A stretch of 64,000 nucleotides of DNA from Halichondria panicea (Eukaryota > Porifera > Demospongiae > Suberitida > Halichondriidae): positions 1,240,001-1,304,000 of the forward strand of contig NC_087382.1 in NCBI RefSeq assembly GCF_963675165.1. Reading direction: 5' to 3'. Below are positions 10,821 to 21,905 of this stretch, in pieces; positions within the stretch are counted from its first letter, which is position 1; each line of letters starts with the position of its first letter. The position numbers and the translations under genes are program-made. The notes below the pieces were generated by a model. It searched no databases, was not told the DNA's origin, and saw nothing but the letters and a program-made list of their open reading frames with translations.

Positions 10821-11889
10821 TGCTCTAACAGCAATTCTGTGTCTTCTAGTGTTTGTTGTGCTCAGACACGCCCACTATTGCTCAGAAGTGGGCGTGTGTG
10901 AGACTGTCTCTATTGTTATTCATGTGTTAATTGTTATCACTTCAAATAAGTGCATGAATAATGGCGTACCATAATTGTTATGGCCAAGCAGTCATGTGAT
11001 GTTAGAGTGGCTTATACTGTAGTAGCTCTGACCCTAAGGACTTTTTATTAGCATATAGCGGGGCTGTGTCTTATTTGGTTTAGTGAGTATCGTTATATTC
11101 TCTCATGGTGTTATTTGGTGGGCACCAACCTCATCAAAAATTATATATAGGTGTCGTTTTGTAGTTTCATGAGATACTCCGAGGCTGTCGAAAACATCAA
11201 CGATCCTCTACACATTCCGACCATTATTTGGGGGTTTCACGGGTGTGGCTGGGGTCAAAATGTGGTCAGTCGGTGAGAACTTGTTGCAGAAAACATTAGG
11301 TTTTATCTAGTCGGGGGAAGGGGGTGAACCTTCCCCCCCCCCAAATGTCCACCTTCCCTCCAACGAATAATAACATCATCAATATTTATTAACCCAATTG
11401 TACGTACATGTAACCTATAACCATAGTTATAAGTAAAAAGTAGAATCTCTGCACTATAGATACATATGTGACAGGCTCTGGGAAAAGGGCCCAATTGGCG
11501 CAAAGCTATAATTTTTGCGATCTATATAACAGATGATAGAGCAAAGAGTTGCCTACGCATTGATATGCTTAGTGTGCACATACCTCGTTCCATGCCTGAG
11601 TTATGCGCGTTGGAAACTCGAAGCTGTAAAACAGCTAATATCTGCTCCAATTGGTTCTTTTCCCACATATAATAGGGGGTGTGGTCAACAAAGTGAGTGT
11701 GTGCATGGCCCCAACAATAATTGTGCCTATCGGAAAAGTTTCTTAATTGTCAATCGTAGAATTATAATTATCGCTTACAAATGTGTCTTGTTAGGAATAC
11801 AAAGTCTCTTGCACTCTGTAACAATATGCCATTCACTGCATGGACACTGACAAGTTATATCTTCTCTTAACATTCTGTCCCCCTCTACT
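10821..11889. other. Spacer upstream of copy B with a TRAF 3'-end remnant
   Basis: A hairpin lies at about 10860-10902 (CAGACACGCCCAC against GTGGGCGTGTGTG). The shared 5' block is near 10940-11110. A C-rich stretch at about 11310-11360 resembles one at 19905-19970. At about 11765-11889 there is a remnant of a TRAF-copy 3' end (GGAATACAAAGTCTCTTGCA; TTCTGTCCCCCTCTACT). It is cut by the element that starts at 11890. Confidence 0.55.
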
Positions 11890-12512
11890 TAGCCTCCTTC
11901 ACCGGCCTTTGAAAGAAGGCCTGCTATCGACTGCTTGCGCATGCGCCAAATTATTGGATTTTTTTCCCGTAAATATTTTTATAATACTATAATATTGGAT
12001 TTTCCCCCCGTAAATATTCCTATAATACTGGATACATCAGAGAAAATATCCTAAAAGTTCATACACAGAGCTATATAGCTAGCTAGCTAGAAACAGAGCT
12101 GTGTAGGTTTGTTGTACTGCTATTTTCTTCTGATAGAATCAGTAGCAGTAGTATAGTAGACTTTCACCAAAGTTAGTGTTAAATGGGCGTGGCCTGTCCA
12201 TATAGGCTCTTATCAGCCGTCACTCCTTTCAGACGATCGTCATCCACACTGTTGCAGGCTGTGAGTTTTTTGTTAACATAGCAGGCTAAGGGTAGCTATC
12301 AGAGAATGCTATCCGATGGGCTAGAAACCTTCAATCGAACTTTCTATCTACTTCCTTCAATCCACTTCCTTTCGTTGTGATGTCATAGTTTTACTGAGCA
12401 TAAACGATGTTATCCAAAGCCCCTAGATACCGGGGGGATATTAGCGCATGCGCAAGCAGTCGATACCAGGCCCAACTTCCCTAGCGGGAAGTGCGGCCTG
12501 GGATCGAGGCTA
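11890..12512. mobile_element. 623-bp TIR/hairpin element with 9-bp target duplication
   Basis: The ends are TAGCCTCCTTCACCGGCC and the inverse of GGCCTGGGATCGAGGCTA. Inner arms share TATCGACTGCTTGCGCATGC. It is flanked by CCCTCTACT at 11881-11889 and again at 12513-12521. A 9-bp duplication is typical of Mutator-like elements. There is no coding capacity. It sits in a TRAF remnant. Confidence 0.85.
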
Positions 12513-12638
12513 CCCTCTACTTTGCTTCCGGTTTATATAATAGACTGGCCATCGTGTAAAAATCATAATGGGTGTGGCTATGAAAGAAATAAAGATAAGA
12601 TACGTATAAATTGTACAGTCTCTATATGCAATGGTCAG

Positions 12639-13964
12639 TCAGAAAGTTTTTCTGTTAAGAGACATAAACATTGCTTCCTCACAGTCATGGGGTCTTACTG
12701 TAAGGAATACAAAATCTAAGTCTTTTTGAACCCCTTTTTGAATTACCCTTCCTACTCTAGGTTGTCGTGGGTTGATACATTGCTGTGTTTTATCACCCTT
12801 TAATTGGTTCACTGTGAGATCACAAACGGCGCAGATTGTTACTCCACACAGGTCCACTTTATTATGGAGTTTAATTTCCAATTCAGGCATAGGCCACTTT
12901 AGTTGGTGATCATGTTCACCTTTCTCCAAGTATACAGTGCAATTATCGTGACTATCAATGTTCACATACATTTTATAGCCAGGCTTGATGTAGAACGAAG
13001 CTGATCGAGCTCTATACTCTGACACTTTAACTAGTGGTAGGTAATATTGTGTGTCACCTGGTGCTAGCATTGTGGTCATTGTCTCTAGAGAGCTTTTGAT
13101 GTTGTTGATAGCTGCTTGTGTACATGTATTTCGAGGGTTAGAACCAATGGTGCCTAGTTGCTTAGTTACACAAGATGCTAGGCCATCAAATTTGACTGAT
13201 AGTTGCTGTAGTCGATCTTTGGTAGTCCTTCCCTCCTGCTTGAGTGAAACAGTCTCTGTCATCATTAGCTCCAGGTGGTGCTCTGTGTTTGATGCTTTAT
13301 GTGCTGCCAGATCTTTTCGTACAACTATTTCGCTACACCCAGCTTCAAAGAAAGGACACTTGACTGGCTCAAGAGGGCACACCATCTGGTGACCTGCTAA
13401 TTTCGTACGCTGTACTTTTTCATGTCCACAATTGTTGGGGCAAGAAATAGGAAAACCTGAGCAACTGTCTAAATGACTTGTGGCTGTTACTTCTTTGTAC
13501 ATAACGTCTGTGTTGCAATACTGACATTTTATCAGACGGTTTGGGCACTTGTTGTCCTCGTGATCTTGAAGCTCTTTTCGAAAAATTTTTTTTCCACATT
13601 TCTTTGTGCATGATACCTCCACAAACAAGCATTTCTCGAGATGTTGATTGCATTCACCGAGTGTAGTAATTTTGTCACATCCCTTGGAGCGATTAGGACA
13701 GTAGATCTTCAAGCTATCGATTGCTCGTTTCATTCGTAGATTTTTCATACATTGGAAATTGTCGGTTTGACAATGTGGGCATGTTTTCTTTCTCCTTAGC
13801 CAATTTTTCAAACAGCCATTACAAAAATGTTGTCCGCAGCAACCAGTCAGTACTGGGTCCGTTAGAATGTTAGTGCAGATAGTGCAGTGATGATCTTCCG
13901 GTACTTTGTCTACAAACTCGTAATTAGCTGGACTAGCCATTGCTCTAATCGTATCATGTAGCAA
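12639..13964 (-). CDS. RING/TRAF-like protein, copy C
   Basis: A 441-residue intronless paralog with a complete RING (CTIC...CCGQHFCNGC...CPHC). It has TRAF zinc fingers, a short coiled coil (SLKQEGRTTKDRLQQLSVKF) and the MATH-like domain (FYIKPGYKMYV, HDHQLKWPMPELEIKL, late LDFVFLTV). Paralogs begin at the second Met (MASPANYEFVDK), so the real start is probably eight residues in, at about 13940. Of the array members, C keeps the most conventional RING ligands together with intact zinc fingers, so it is a good candidate for a working protein. Role in TNF/Toll-type signalling is family-based inference. Confidence 0.85.
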   Translation of the reverse strand: MLHDTIRAMASPANYEFVDKVPEDHHCTICTNILTDPVLTGCCGQHFCNGCLKNWLRRKKTCPHCQTDNFQCMKNLRMKRAIDSLKIYCPNRSKGCDKITTLGECNQHLEKCLFVEVSCTKKCGKKIFRKELQDHEDNKCPNRLIKCQYCNTDVMYKEVTATSHLDSCSGFPISCPNNCGHEKVQRTKLAGHQMVCPLEPVKCPFFEAGCSEIVVRKDLAAHKASNTEHHLELMMTETVSLKQEGRTTKDRLQQLSVKFDGLASCVTKQLGTIGSNPRNTCTQAAINNIKSSLETMTTMLAPGDTQYYLPLVKVSEYRARSASFYIKPGYKMYVNIDSHDNCTVYLEKGEHDHQLKWPMPELEIKLHNKVDLCGVTICAVCDLTVNQLKGDKTQQCINPRQPRVGRVIQKGVQKDLDFVFLTVRPHDCEEAMFMSLNRKTF

Positions 13965-14588
13965 TTAATTCTGTGACTACTATAGTGTTTGTTTGTGGTG
14001 CTCGGACATATGCACCCACTATTGCTCAGAAGTGGGCGGGTCTGGGACTGTCTGTATTGTTATTCATGTGTTGTTGTCAAGAACTATGTGCATAAACAAT
14101 GCCATGAAATCATGTGATGTTAGAGTGGACCTTTTAAAGGATTTATCGTAATTATAGCAGGATATAGTCGGACTGTATCTTATTTATTGAGTGGGTATCG
14201 TTATATTCTCACATGTTTGTGGCTAGCGAGTCATGTGTGCATGCAGTTACAGATTATCAAGCTTTCACCATGCAGGTTCTGGGTTGGTGATATCTTAGCC
14301 TCGATCCCAGCCCCTCTCACTAGATGGCCTGGTAACCACCGTTTGCACGTGGGTGGATTCAATAGTAAATTTTGTTAGTGAAACTCTTTGGAATTTATCA
14401 ATTAACCTTTTAATCAATTTGTATTAACCTCTCGTTTAAACGCCCCCTTTACAGACTTCGATATGAAATAAACGCCCGGGCGTTTAATCAGGTACATACA
14501 GTAGTCTTACATACAGATTGACACTCGAGTTCACAAAAGAAAAGAAATTATACGTACATTTTATCAAGTTCAGTCTGTGCATAAAGTA
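13965..14588. other. Spacer between copies C and D
   Basis: It holds the shared TRAF 5' block (TCATGTGATGTTAGAGTGG near 14111) and a hairpin related to that of copy B (near 14010-14040). A fragment of a TRAF 3' end (GGTTCTGGGTTGGTGATATC, about 14275) abuts a partial TAGCCTCGATCCCAG element end at about 14300. Confidence 0.55.
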
Positions 14589-15888
14589 TCAAATTAAAAT
14601 ATCAGCTTCACAAAATAGGTGGAGTTTTACTCTAAGGAATACAAAACGTAAGTCTTTTTGAACCCCTCCTACTCTATGTGGCCCTGGGGTGATTTCTTGC
14701 TGTATTATGTCACCCTTTAATTGGTTCACTGTGATACTACAATAGGTGCAGATTATTTCATTACACAGGATTTTATTTTCTTTATCACAGAGTTCAATTT
14801 CCATTTCAGGCATAGGCCACTTTAGCTGGTGATCGTGTTCACCTTTCTCCAAGAAGACCTTGCAATTATCGTGTCCGTTAATCTCCACGTGCATTTTATA
14901 GCCAGGCTTGATGTAGATCGAAGCTGATCGAGCAAAATGTGACCCTTTAACTAGTGGTAGGTAGTATTGTGTGTCACCTGGTGCTAGCATTGTGGTCATT
15001 GTCTCTAGAGAGCTTTTGATGTTATCAATAGCTGCTTGTGTTGTTGGAGGGTTAGAATCAATGGTGCATAGTTGCTTAGTTACACAAGATGCTAGGCCAT
15101 CAAATTTGAGTGAGAGTTGCTGTAGCTGATTTTTTGTAGACTTAGCCTCGAGTTTCATTGCTTCTCTTTCAGCGTTTGCTGTCTGCTTAAATTTGTTAAG
15201 TCTCTGTCATCACTAGCTCCAGGTGGTGCTCTGTGTTTGATGCTTTATGTGCTGCCAGATCTTTTCTTGGAATCATTTCCGTACACCCAGCTTCAAAGAA
15301 GGGACACTGTACTGGCTCAAGAGGACACACCTTCTGGTGATCTGCTAAGTTCCTGCGCTGTATTTTTTCATGCCCACAATTGTTGGGGCAAGAAATAGGA
15401 AAACCTGAGCAATTTTCTACATGACTTTTGGCTGTTATTTCTTTGTGCATCCCTTCTGTTTCGCAATACTGACAATGTACCAAACGGTTTGTGCACTTGT
15501 TGTCCTCGTGATCTTTAAGCTCTTTTCGTAGTTTTTTTTCTCCACATTTCTTAGTGCGTGATACCTCCACAAACAAACATTTCTCGAGATGTTGATTGCA
15601 TTCACTCAGTGTAGTGATTTTGTCACATCCCTTGGAGTGATTAGGACAGTAGATCTTCAAGCTATTGATGATTCGTTTCATTCGTTTATTTACTATATAA
15701 TGGAAGTAGGCCGCTCGACAATGTGGGCATGTTTTCTTTCTCCTGAGCCACTTCTTTACACAGCCACCACAAAACAGTTGTCCGCAACATTCGGTCAATA
15801 CTGGGTCCGTTAGAATGTTAGTGCAAATAGTGCACTGATGATCTTCTGGTAGTTTGTCTACAAACTTGTAATTAACTGGTCTAGCCAT
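14589..15888 (-). pseudogene. RING/TRAF-like copy D, frameshifted in the coiled coil
   Basis: It is read as two frames. 15888-15196 holds the RING and zinc fingers, and 15158-14589 holds the MATH-like domain (IYIKPGYKMHV, HDHQLKWPMPEMEIEL). The break is at about 15190-15200, where copies A and G carry heptads of KANxxE type. Copy D has lost about 44 bp between two similar heptads, so VMTET runs into TAA. Deletion between short repeats by slippage explains this. The RING reads CCGQLFC, with Leu in place of the His of copy A, and one zinc-finger Cys appears changed (VSRTKKCG for VSCTKKCG). A truncated RING/zinc-finger protein could still be made. Confidence 0.75.
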
Positions 15889-16908
15889 TTTGCTCCAATC
15901 ATATCAAACACTCTTTGCTACTAGACACATGTACTGAAGGTTATCTCCCGTAGGCTGCTATGAGCCTCAAGAATTTGGTAGTTAAAGGTCAGTTTGTTTT
16001 ATTTTATGCCATAATCTTATATGATCTTATTTATAACTCGTGATGAGTGGTTACTACATACATTGTATACGAATTAGCCATATGAGGTGTTGAACACAAT
16101 CTATTACCGGGCCAATAAACTGCTTGTGGCACTCATATATCCATGGAATAACTAATATAGTTGTTACAGAGCTTCACTTGTGTGCACATTGGATATATTG
16201 GCTCAGTATGAGGGCCTACGGCACTTTTGAGCCAATAATTATGTACGTCACAACTATTAGAGAGAGAGTATCGAACAAAGCATTACCTTGCATCAAGTGT
16301 ATTGGAAAGTATGGTAACTGACCCACCTGGAGCCGCCACTTGCCTCAAGGCAGCAATAATGTTATTGCTAATTAAAATTGTCATTATTGATCACGCGTTT
16401 CAGCCAAATAAATCTGATTAGCGCACACATGCATTCGATGCTTGCTCTCTCTGTTTTATTTTGGACTTGTAAGTGCATAAATCACGTGTTCATATTGGCA
16501 TAATTATAGTTTGCTTGTGGTGGGAGTGGTAGTAGTCATTAGGGTAAAAACCTGGGGCACTATTTAGTGCTATATATAGCTATGTTATCACTGTCTACTG
16601 CTCTCTGTGTGTGTTATAACTGTGCACTATAGAAGTATATGTTTTCAAAAGAGCACATTGATAGTAGTACACGTAATTAAACGCATGTGGGGAACCCTTG
16701 TAATGACAATAGCATTGTTGCTCCTCATAATAATTATTATTATAGTATACATGCAGTTAAACAGAAACAAAAACAGCTTTTGAAATGACGTATTATACAG
16801 AATCACTCATAATTTGCAAAAAAACACTAAGATGCTTGTACATTGGGTATAATTATATAGAAGGCTTTCTATGTACAGATCGTAGAATAAACTATATACT
16901 TAATGTGC
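15889..16908. other. Spacer between copies D and E
   Basis: AT-rich DNA without a recognisable gene or strong inverted repeat. The ORF at 16124-16321 (+) has no domain features. Short ATAATTAT-type runs are frequent, as elsewhere in the window. Confidence 0.5.
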
Positions 16909-18183
16909 TTATTGTAGAAAAGTAATGTCAACATAGAAATCTAAGTCCGAAGATATCAGAGAATATATGAAACCTGTTAGCTTAAGTTCTCTTCCTGAGT
17001 CACATCGTATGGTATTTGTTTTTTTAAGGTCGTTTAAGGAACACGAGAATGGTCGTCCTGTTGTAGGCTGTACTTTAATAGATAGTTTCTCAGGGTAACC
17101 GTGGATATCGCTTTTCTCTAGCAGAAGACGATAATTTAAGGTTCCTTTCCATGCACTTCTACTAACTCCAAGGTAGATTATGAATCCTGGGTATACGCAT
17201 AGTGGTGGAGAACTGGCTATTATGGATGTGTTTCGTAGTGACTTTTCTGGATCCTCGAATAATCCCAGTTTATCAGTTATATGTACGCAGTGAGTCTTGC
17301 CATTAGGTTGTATCATTGTGGTTAGGGAGGTTAGTATTGTTTTAATACCATTCATTGGTTTCGTATCAGTTGGGGAAATGTCCATTGAACTAAACCCTGT
17401 TGATACAACTGAAACAAGCGTGTCAAAGTCTCGTTTTAGTTCCTTATTCTCTCTCTTAACACGAGCTAGAGCTGTATTAGCAGTAACCATAGTTGTCATG
17501 GTAAGTCGGAGATGGTTTTGCATGCTAGACGCTTCATGGTCCGAGATATTTTTACGAGGCAGCCTCACTTCACAACCAGCCTCTTTAAAGGGACAATCCA
17601 CAATCTCAAGTGGACACTCTTTTCTGTGCTCTTCGATGTCTTTTCTCTTTAATTTCTCGTTGCATTTGTTAGGGCATGCTACGATGACGTTAGGGCAAGT
17701 TCGTTTGTGCCTTCCAACTATTCGACAATGCTTGCCCTCTTCGTTACAAAGCTCACAGTGCACTATTCTATTAGGACACTCTTGTTTGCAATGATGTTCG
17801 AGGTCTTTTCTTAGCAATCTGGCTGTATCGCAATTGTTGGTGCATTTAACGTATCCAAACGTACATTCGTTCACGTGCTTCGGGAAATCTCCATAACTGA
17901 TGAGTACTTTACACCCGTTGTCACGATTCGTACAATACACACCCAACTGTTTGATTTCTCTGATTATCGGCTGGGAAACGATCTTATTGAAGTTTTCTGC
18001 TCGACACTGGGGGCAAATTGTTGCCTTTTTTTTTGTGATCCACTTTTCCAGACAGGCTTTGCAAAAATGCTGTCCACAGCACTCAGTTAGAACTGGTGTG
18101 TCTAGAAGGTTAGTACAAATACTACACTTGTACTTATCAGCTAACTCTTTGACAAACACTGGCTCTGGATTAGGAGTAGCCAT
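16909..18183 (-). CDS. Divergent RING/TRAF-like protein, copy E
   Basis: An intronless 424-residue ORF with a canonical-looking RING (CSICTNLLDTPVLTECCGQHFC...CPQC). The TRAF zinc fingers keep the family spacing (CTNNCD...LEHHC; CPNKCNEKLKRKD; CPFKEAGCE). A heptad region follows (ARVKRENKELKRDFDTL). The C-terminal half (about 300-424) is much less like the other copies. It keeps YPGFIIYLGV and a late LDFYVDITFLQ, which fit the first and last strands of a MATH-like fold. It has no close twin in the array and its RING His is intact, so it may be the older member. Its codons and length are otherwise similar to its neighbours. Confidence 0.85.
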   Translation of the reverse strand: MATPNPEPVFVKELADKYKCSICTNLLDTPVLTECCGQHFCKACLEKWITKKKATICPQCRAENFNKIVSQPIIREIKQLGVYCTNRDNGCKVLISYGDFPKHVNECTFGYVKCTNNCDTARLLRKDLEHHCKQECPNRIVHCELCNEEGKHCRIVGRHKRTCPNVIVACPNKCNEKLKRKDIEEHRKECPLEIVDCPFKEAGCEVRLPRKNISDHEASSMQNHLRLTMTTMVTANTALARVKRENKELKRDFDTLVSVVSTGFSSMDISPTDTKPMNGIKTILTSLTTMIQPNGKTHCVHITDKLGLFEDPEKSLRNTSIIASSPPLCVYPGFIIYLGVSRSAWKGTLNYRLLLEKSDIHGYPEKLSIKVQPTTGRPFSCSLNDLKKTNTIRCDSGRELKLTGFIYSLISSDLDFYVDITFLQ

Positions 18184-18429
18184 AATAGCTATACTGTTCT
18201 TTTGTTAGTTTCAACTTCAGTGTGTATATAAGGTCAATCGTAATGACCACAAAATGTGCAATATACTATTTATAGTTCTCCCTAAAAAGGCATGAAATGC
18301 ATGTACTTCCTTACAACTATAAGGTTTAAACATTGAAGAATAGTTTTTGCTTGTGTGCATGAACATTATGTTAAGGGCGGTTTGCATATAATTACTCGAA
18401 GAGCTCGTAGGTGGCCACGGGTATAGTAT

Positions 18430-19315
18430 AGAGTAAGGCATCTATATTCAGACACAATGCATGTTCAGACACTCATTCTGAGGAAACAAGCAGTAATAAA
18501 AAATTTTCTTTTGCACCATCTGATCAAGCATGTGTTACTATGAATGTATGCAAAAAAGAATTGATAAATATCAACTACTAAGTCTTCAAGAGCTGAAAAT
18601 GTGCTAGTGTCTGATAAACGGTAAGAACAGACAAAAAAATCGATCATCAGACACAACCTACCGTTTTTTCTGTAGGGGGATATGCTGAGAGTCACATAGT
18701 AATTATGTAAGGACAATAACTAAACAATAAAACCCCCAAAGTTGGAGTTGCAAAACGCTTGTATGTCCATGCAGCGATTATTTCTGCTGAGTCACTCGCC
18801 TATCAATAATCAGACATAAAATGAGGTCAAAGGTCAAATGTTCTTGGCATCCCACGCAAATTGGGTCAAAGGTCAAATGTTTTAGTGTATGTGGATGCCA
18901 GTGACATTTGACCTTTGACCCCATTTGCTGTCTGATCATTGATACGCGAGTGACTCAGCAGAAATAATTGCTGCATGGACATACAAGCGTTTTGCAACTC
19001 CAACTTTGGGGGTTTTATTGTTTAGTTATTGTCCTTACATAATTACTATGTGACTCTCAGCATATCCCCCTACAGAAGAAACGGTAGGTTGTGTCTGATG
19101 ATCGATTTTTTTGTCTGTTCTTATATACCGTTTATCAGACACTAGCACATTTTCAGCTCTTGAAGACTTAGTAGTTGATATTTATCAATTCTTTTTTGCA
19201 TACATTCATATAGTAACACATGCTTGATCAGATGGTGCAAAAGTTTATCACTGCTTGTTTCCTTAGAATGAGTGTCTGAACATACATTGTGTCTGAATAT
19301 AGATGCCTTACTCTA
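18430..19315. mobile_element. 886-bp near-perfect palindrome (about 430-bp arms)
   Basis: The left arm begins TAGAGTAAGGCATCTATATT and the right arm ends AATATAGATGCCTTACTCTA. Between them almost every stretch of 18430-18850 reappears inverted in 18900-19315, with a few mismatches and small indels. The ORF at 18465-18716 (-) lies within one arm. It has no transposase. Both ends show TA, which would fit a TA-target element, but no longer duplication is seen. Confidence 0.9.
18824..18921. promoter_or_regulatory. Three DR1-type nuclear-receptor half-site pairs
   Basis: AGGTCAAAGGTCA lies at 18824-18836, GGGTCAAAGGTCA at 18863-18875 and the inverse TGACCTTTGACCC at 18909-18921. The first is a perfect DR1. 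In animals DR1 sites are bound by HNF4/RXR-type (NR2) receptors, and sponges have NR2-like receptors. Function here is untested. Confidence 0.4.
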
Positions 19316-19489
19316 GTCGTCTGGTTTGTCTGCATGTCTGTTTGTAATTTGTGAGCCTGCTCACCTGGATTCCATAGCCGGTACGTTTACAGCATCGATA
19401 TAGCCTTCACACAACAAGTTATTAGTTTTAATAGTGGTAGATTTTGATGTCAAAGCTTCGTTCTCGAATAAAAGTGAGTAAAAGCGAAC

Positions 19490-20096
19490 TTGCTTCTGTT
19501 AACTTTGAAGCTCTTTTCGTAACATTCTTTCTCCACATTTCTTAGTGCATGATACAAACAAGCATTTCTCGAGATGTTGATTTTGTTAACCCAGTGTAGT
19601 GATTTTTTCACAACTCTTGGAGCGATTAGGACAGTAGGTTCTCAAGCTGTTGATGACTCGTTTCATTCGTTTATCTTTGAAGTTGACTTTTCGACAATGT
19701 CAGCACGTTTTTTGTCTCTTGAGCCATTTTTTTAGACAGCCACCATTATAAAACAGTTGTCCACAATTAACATCCAGTCAGTACTGGGTTTGTTAGAATG
19801 TTAGTGCAAATAGTACAGTGATGATCTTCCGGTGCTTCGTCTACAAACTCATTTTAACTGTGCTATAGCCATTACTCTAATTCTATAAAACAACAATGTT
19901 GTCAGGGTTTCATCTAGTGGGGGGGGGCTGTGGTGAACCTTCCCCCCCCAAAATGCTCATCTTCCCCCCCAAACTTAATTTAAGTTGCTCTAATTTGTTA
20001 GCCTTTTGCAACAGTGTGAGTCATCACTATAGCTCCAGGTGGTGCTCTGTGTTTGATGCTTTATGTGCTGCCAGATCTTTTCTTGGAATCAATCAA
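19490..20096 (-). pseudogene. RING/TRAF-like copy F, fragments
   Basis: 19497-19885 matches the N-terminal part of the TRAF-like genes (RING and first zinc finger; conserved GTGATGATCTTCCGGTGCTT near the start). It has frameshifts and an altered start region. 19980-20096 matches only the coiled coil to zinc-finger junction (AGCTCCAGGTGGTGCTCTGT). No open frame covers either piece. A C-rich stretch lies between them. Confidence 0.75.
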
Positions 20097-20609
20097 TGTC
20101 AAAGCAGAGACAAGTACACGGATCTATCTAGCCAGCATTTTGATATTATAGATCCTTGTACCACAGTGTCTGTTGTGCCACAACATGCATGTATTAGCAT
20201 GGAACAGCTGATGAACGTATAGTAATCTTGGCAGTCCTTCTTTAATGGGTGGCAGCGATTTTAAGACAGCTTGTACAAGTCTGACAACTACTCTGTGACT
20301 TTCTCAATTCAACTGCTGCCCTCTGCCATTATCTGTCTTGTATTGTACAGGTTATCAAAAGCCTTGCATGGGCAACCTTTAATTGGTTGTTTTTCTCTTG
20401 GCAATTTTTCGCATTGCAAATGTTTTTGTGGGTCTTAATAATTATTATTATACATGTAGGTTTGCTGTAGAATGCAATCCTATGGTGACTGTGTGTAAAG
20501 TAACACTGGTCAGTACAACGCTATAATTACTGAACATGCATGGTACTGACTTAATTTATATAACATAATTATGTCAGAAAGTCTCAAATTCATGTACCAT
20601 ACATGTATG
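20097..20609. other. Spacer, nothing recognised
   Basis: AT-rich sequence between TRAF-like fragments F and G. No domain-bearing ORF or clear inverted repeat is seen. Confidence 0.4.
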
Positions 20610-21905
20610 TGTATGGCTTTTTATTGTAAGGAAAAAAAACTCTTTCAGAACCTCTCCTATTAGTATTCTAGGTAGCCTTGGGTTGATAATTTACTGTGTA
20701 CTGTCCCCCTCTAGTCGGTTCATGGTGTAGCCACATCTGGTGCAGATTGTTTCACTATACAGGGTTTTATTCTCTGCATTGCTGAGTTTAATTTTCATTT
20801 CAGGAATGGGCCGCTTTAGTTGGTGATCGTGTTTGCATTTCTCTAGTATACCCAGCAAACATCGTGTCCATCAGTGCCCATGCACATACATTTTGTAGCC
20901 AGGCTTGATGAAAAACGAAGCTGATCGAGCTTTATATACTCTGACTCTTTAACTAGTGGTAGGTAGTATCGTGTGTCACCTGGTGCTAGCATTGTGGTCA
21001 TTGTGTCTAGAGAGCTTTTGGTGTTCTTGATAGCTGCTCGTGTATTTCGAGTGTTAGAATCGATGGTGCCTAGTTGCTTAGTTACACAAGATAATAGCTA
21101 GGCCATCAAACTTGCGTGAAAGTTGCTGTAGTTGATCTTTGGTAGACTTAGCCTCGAGTTTCATTGCTTTTCTTTCAGCTTCTGTCTCTTGCTCAAATTT
21201 GTTTGCTTTTTGCTCAAACCGGTTAGCTTTCTGCTTAAGCGTAACAGTCTCAGTCATCACTAGCTCCAGGTGGTGCTCTGTGTTTGATGCTTTATGTGCT
21301 GCCAGATTTTTTCGTGGAATCATTTCCGTATACACCCATGCAGCTTCAAGAAGGGACACCTCGCTGTTTCAAGAGAGCACACCTTCTGGTGATCTGCTAA
21401 CTTACAGCGTTGTACTTTCTCATGCCCACAATTGTTGGGGCAAGAAATTGGGAAAAAGTACATTTGTCTAAGTGACTATTCGCTATTATTTCTTTGTGCA
21501 TCCCCTCTGTTTTGCAATACTGACATTGTACCAAACGGTTTGGGCACTTGTTGTCTTTGTGATCTTGAAGCTCTTTTCGTAGCATTCTTTCTTCACATTT
21601 CTTAGTGCATGTTACCTCCACAAAGAAGCATTTCTCGAGATGTTGATTGCATTCACCGAGTGTAGTGATTTTGTCACAACCCTTGGAGCGATTAGGACAG
21701 TAGATCTTCAAGCTATCGATGGCTCGTTTCATTCGTTTATTTACCATAAAATGGAGGTTGGTCTCTCGACAATGTGGGCATGTCCTTTGCCTCTGTAGCC
21801 AATTTTTTAGACAGCCATTGCAAAACAGTTGTCCACAGCAACCAGTCAGTACTGGTAGAATCTCTGTGCAAATAGTGCAACGATGATCTTCTGGCCCCTC
21901 TTCAA
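20610..21905 (-). pseudogene. RING/TRAF-like copy G, multiply broken
   Basis: It is full length but broken. The RING at about 21750-21900 reads GCCGQLFCNGC, with Leu replacing His. The zinc fingers are open at 21747-21397 (KGCDKITTLGECNQHLEKC). The coiled coil is open at 21359-21078, with three KANRFEQ/KANKFEQ heptads. The MATH-like domain at about 20640-21060 has no long open frame. Small indels break the frame near 21060-21110, near 21350-21400 and near 20850-20890. The start region differs from the intact copies. Confidence 0.8.

Noticed and set aside
17297-17794. 165-residue plus-strand ORF
   Set aside because: Shadow of TRAF-like copy E on the other strand; no domain of its own. The same holds for other plus-strand ORFs in copies A to I.
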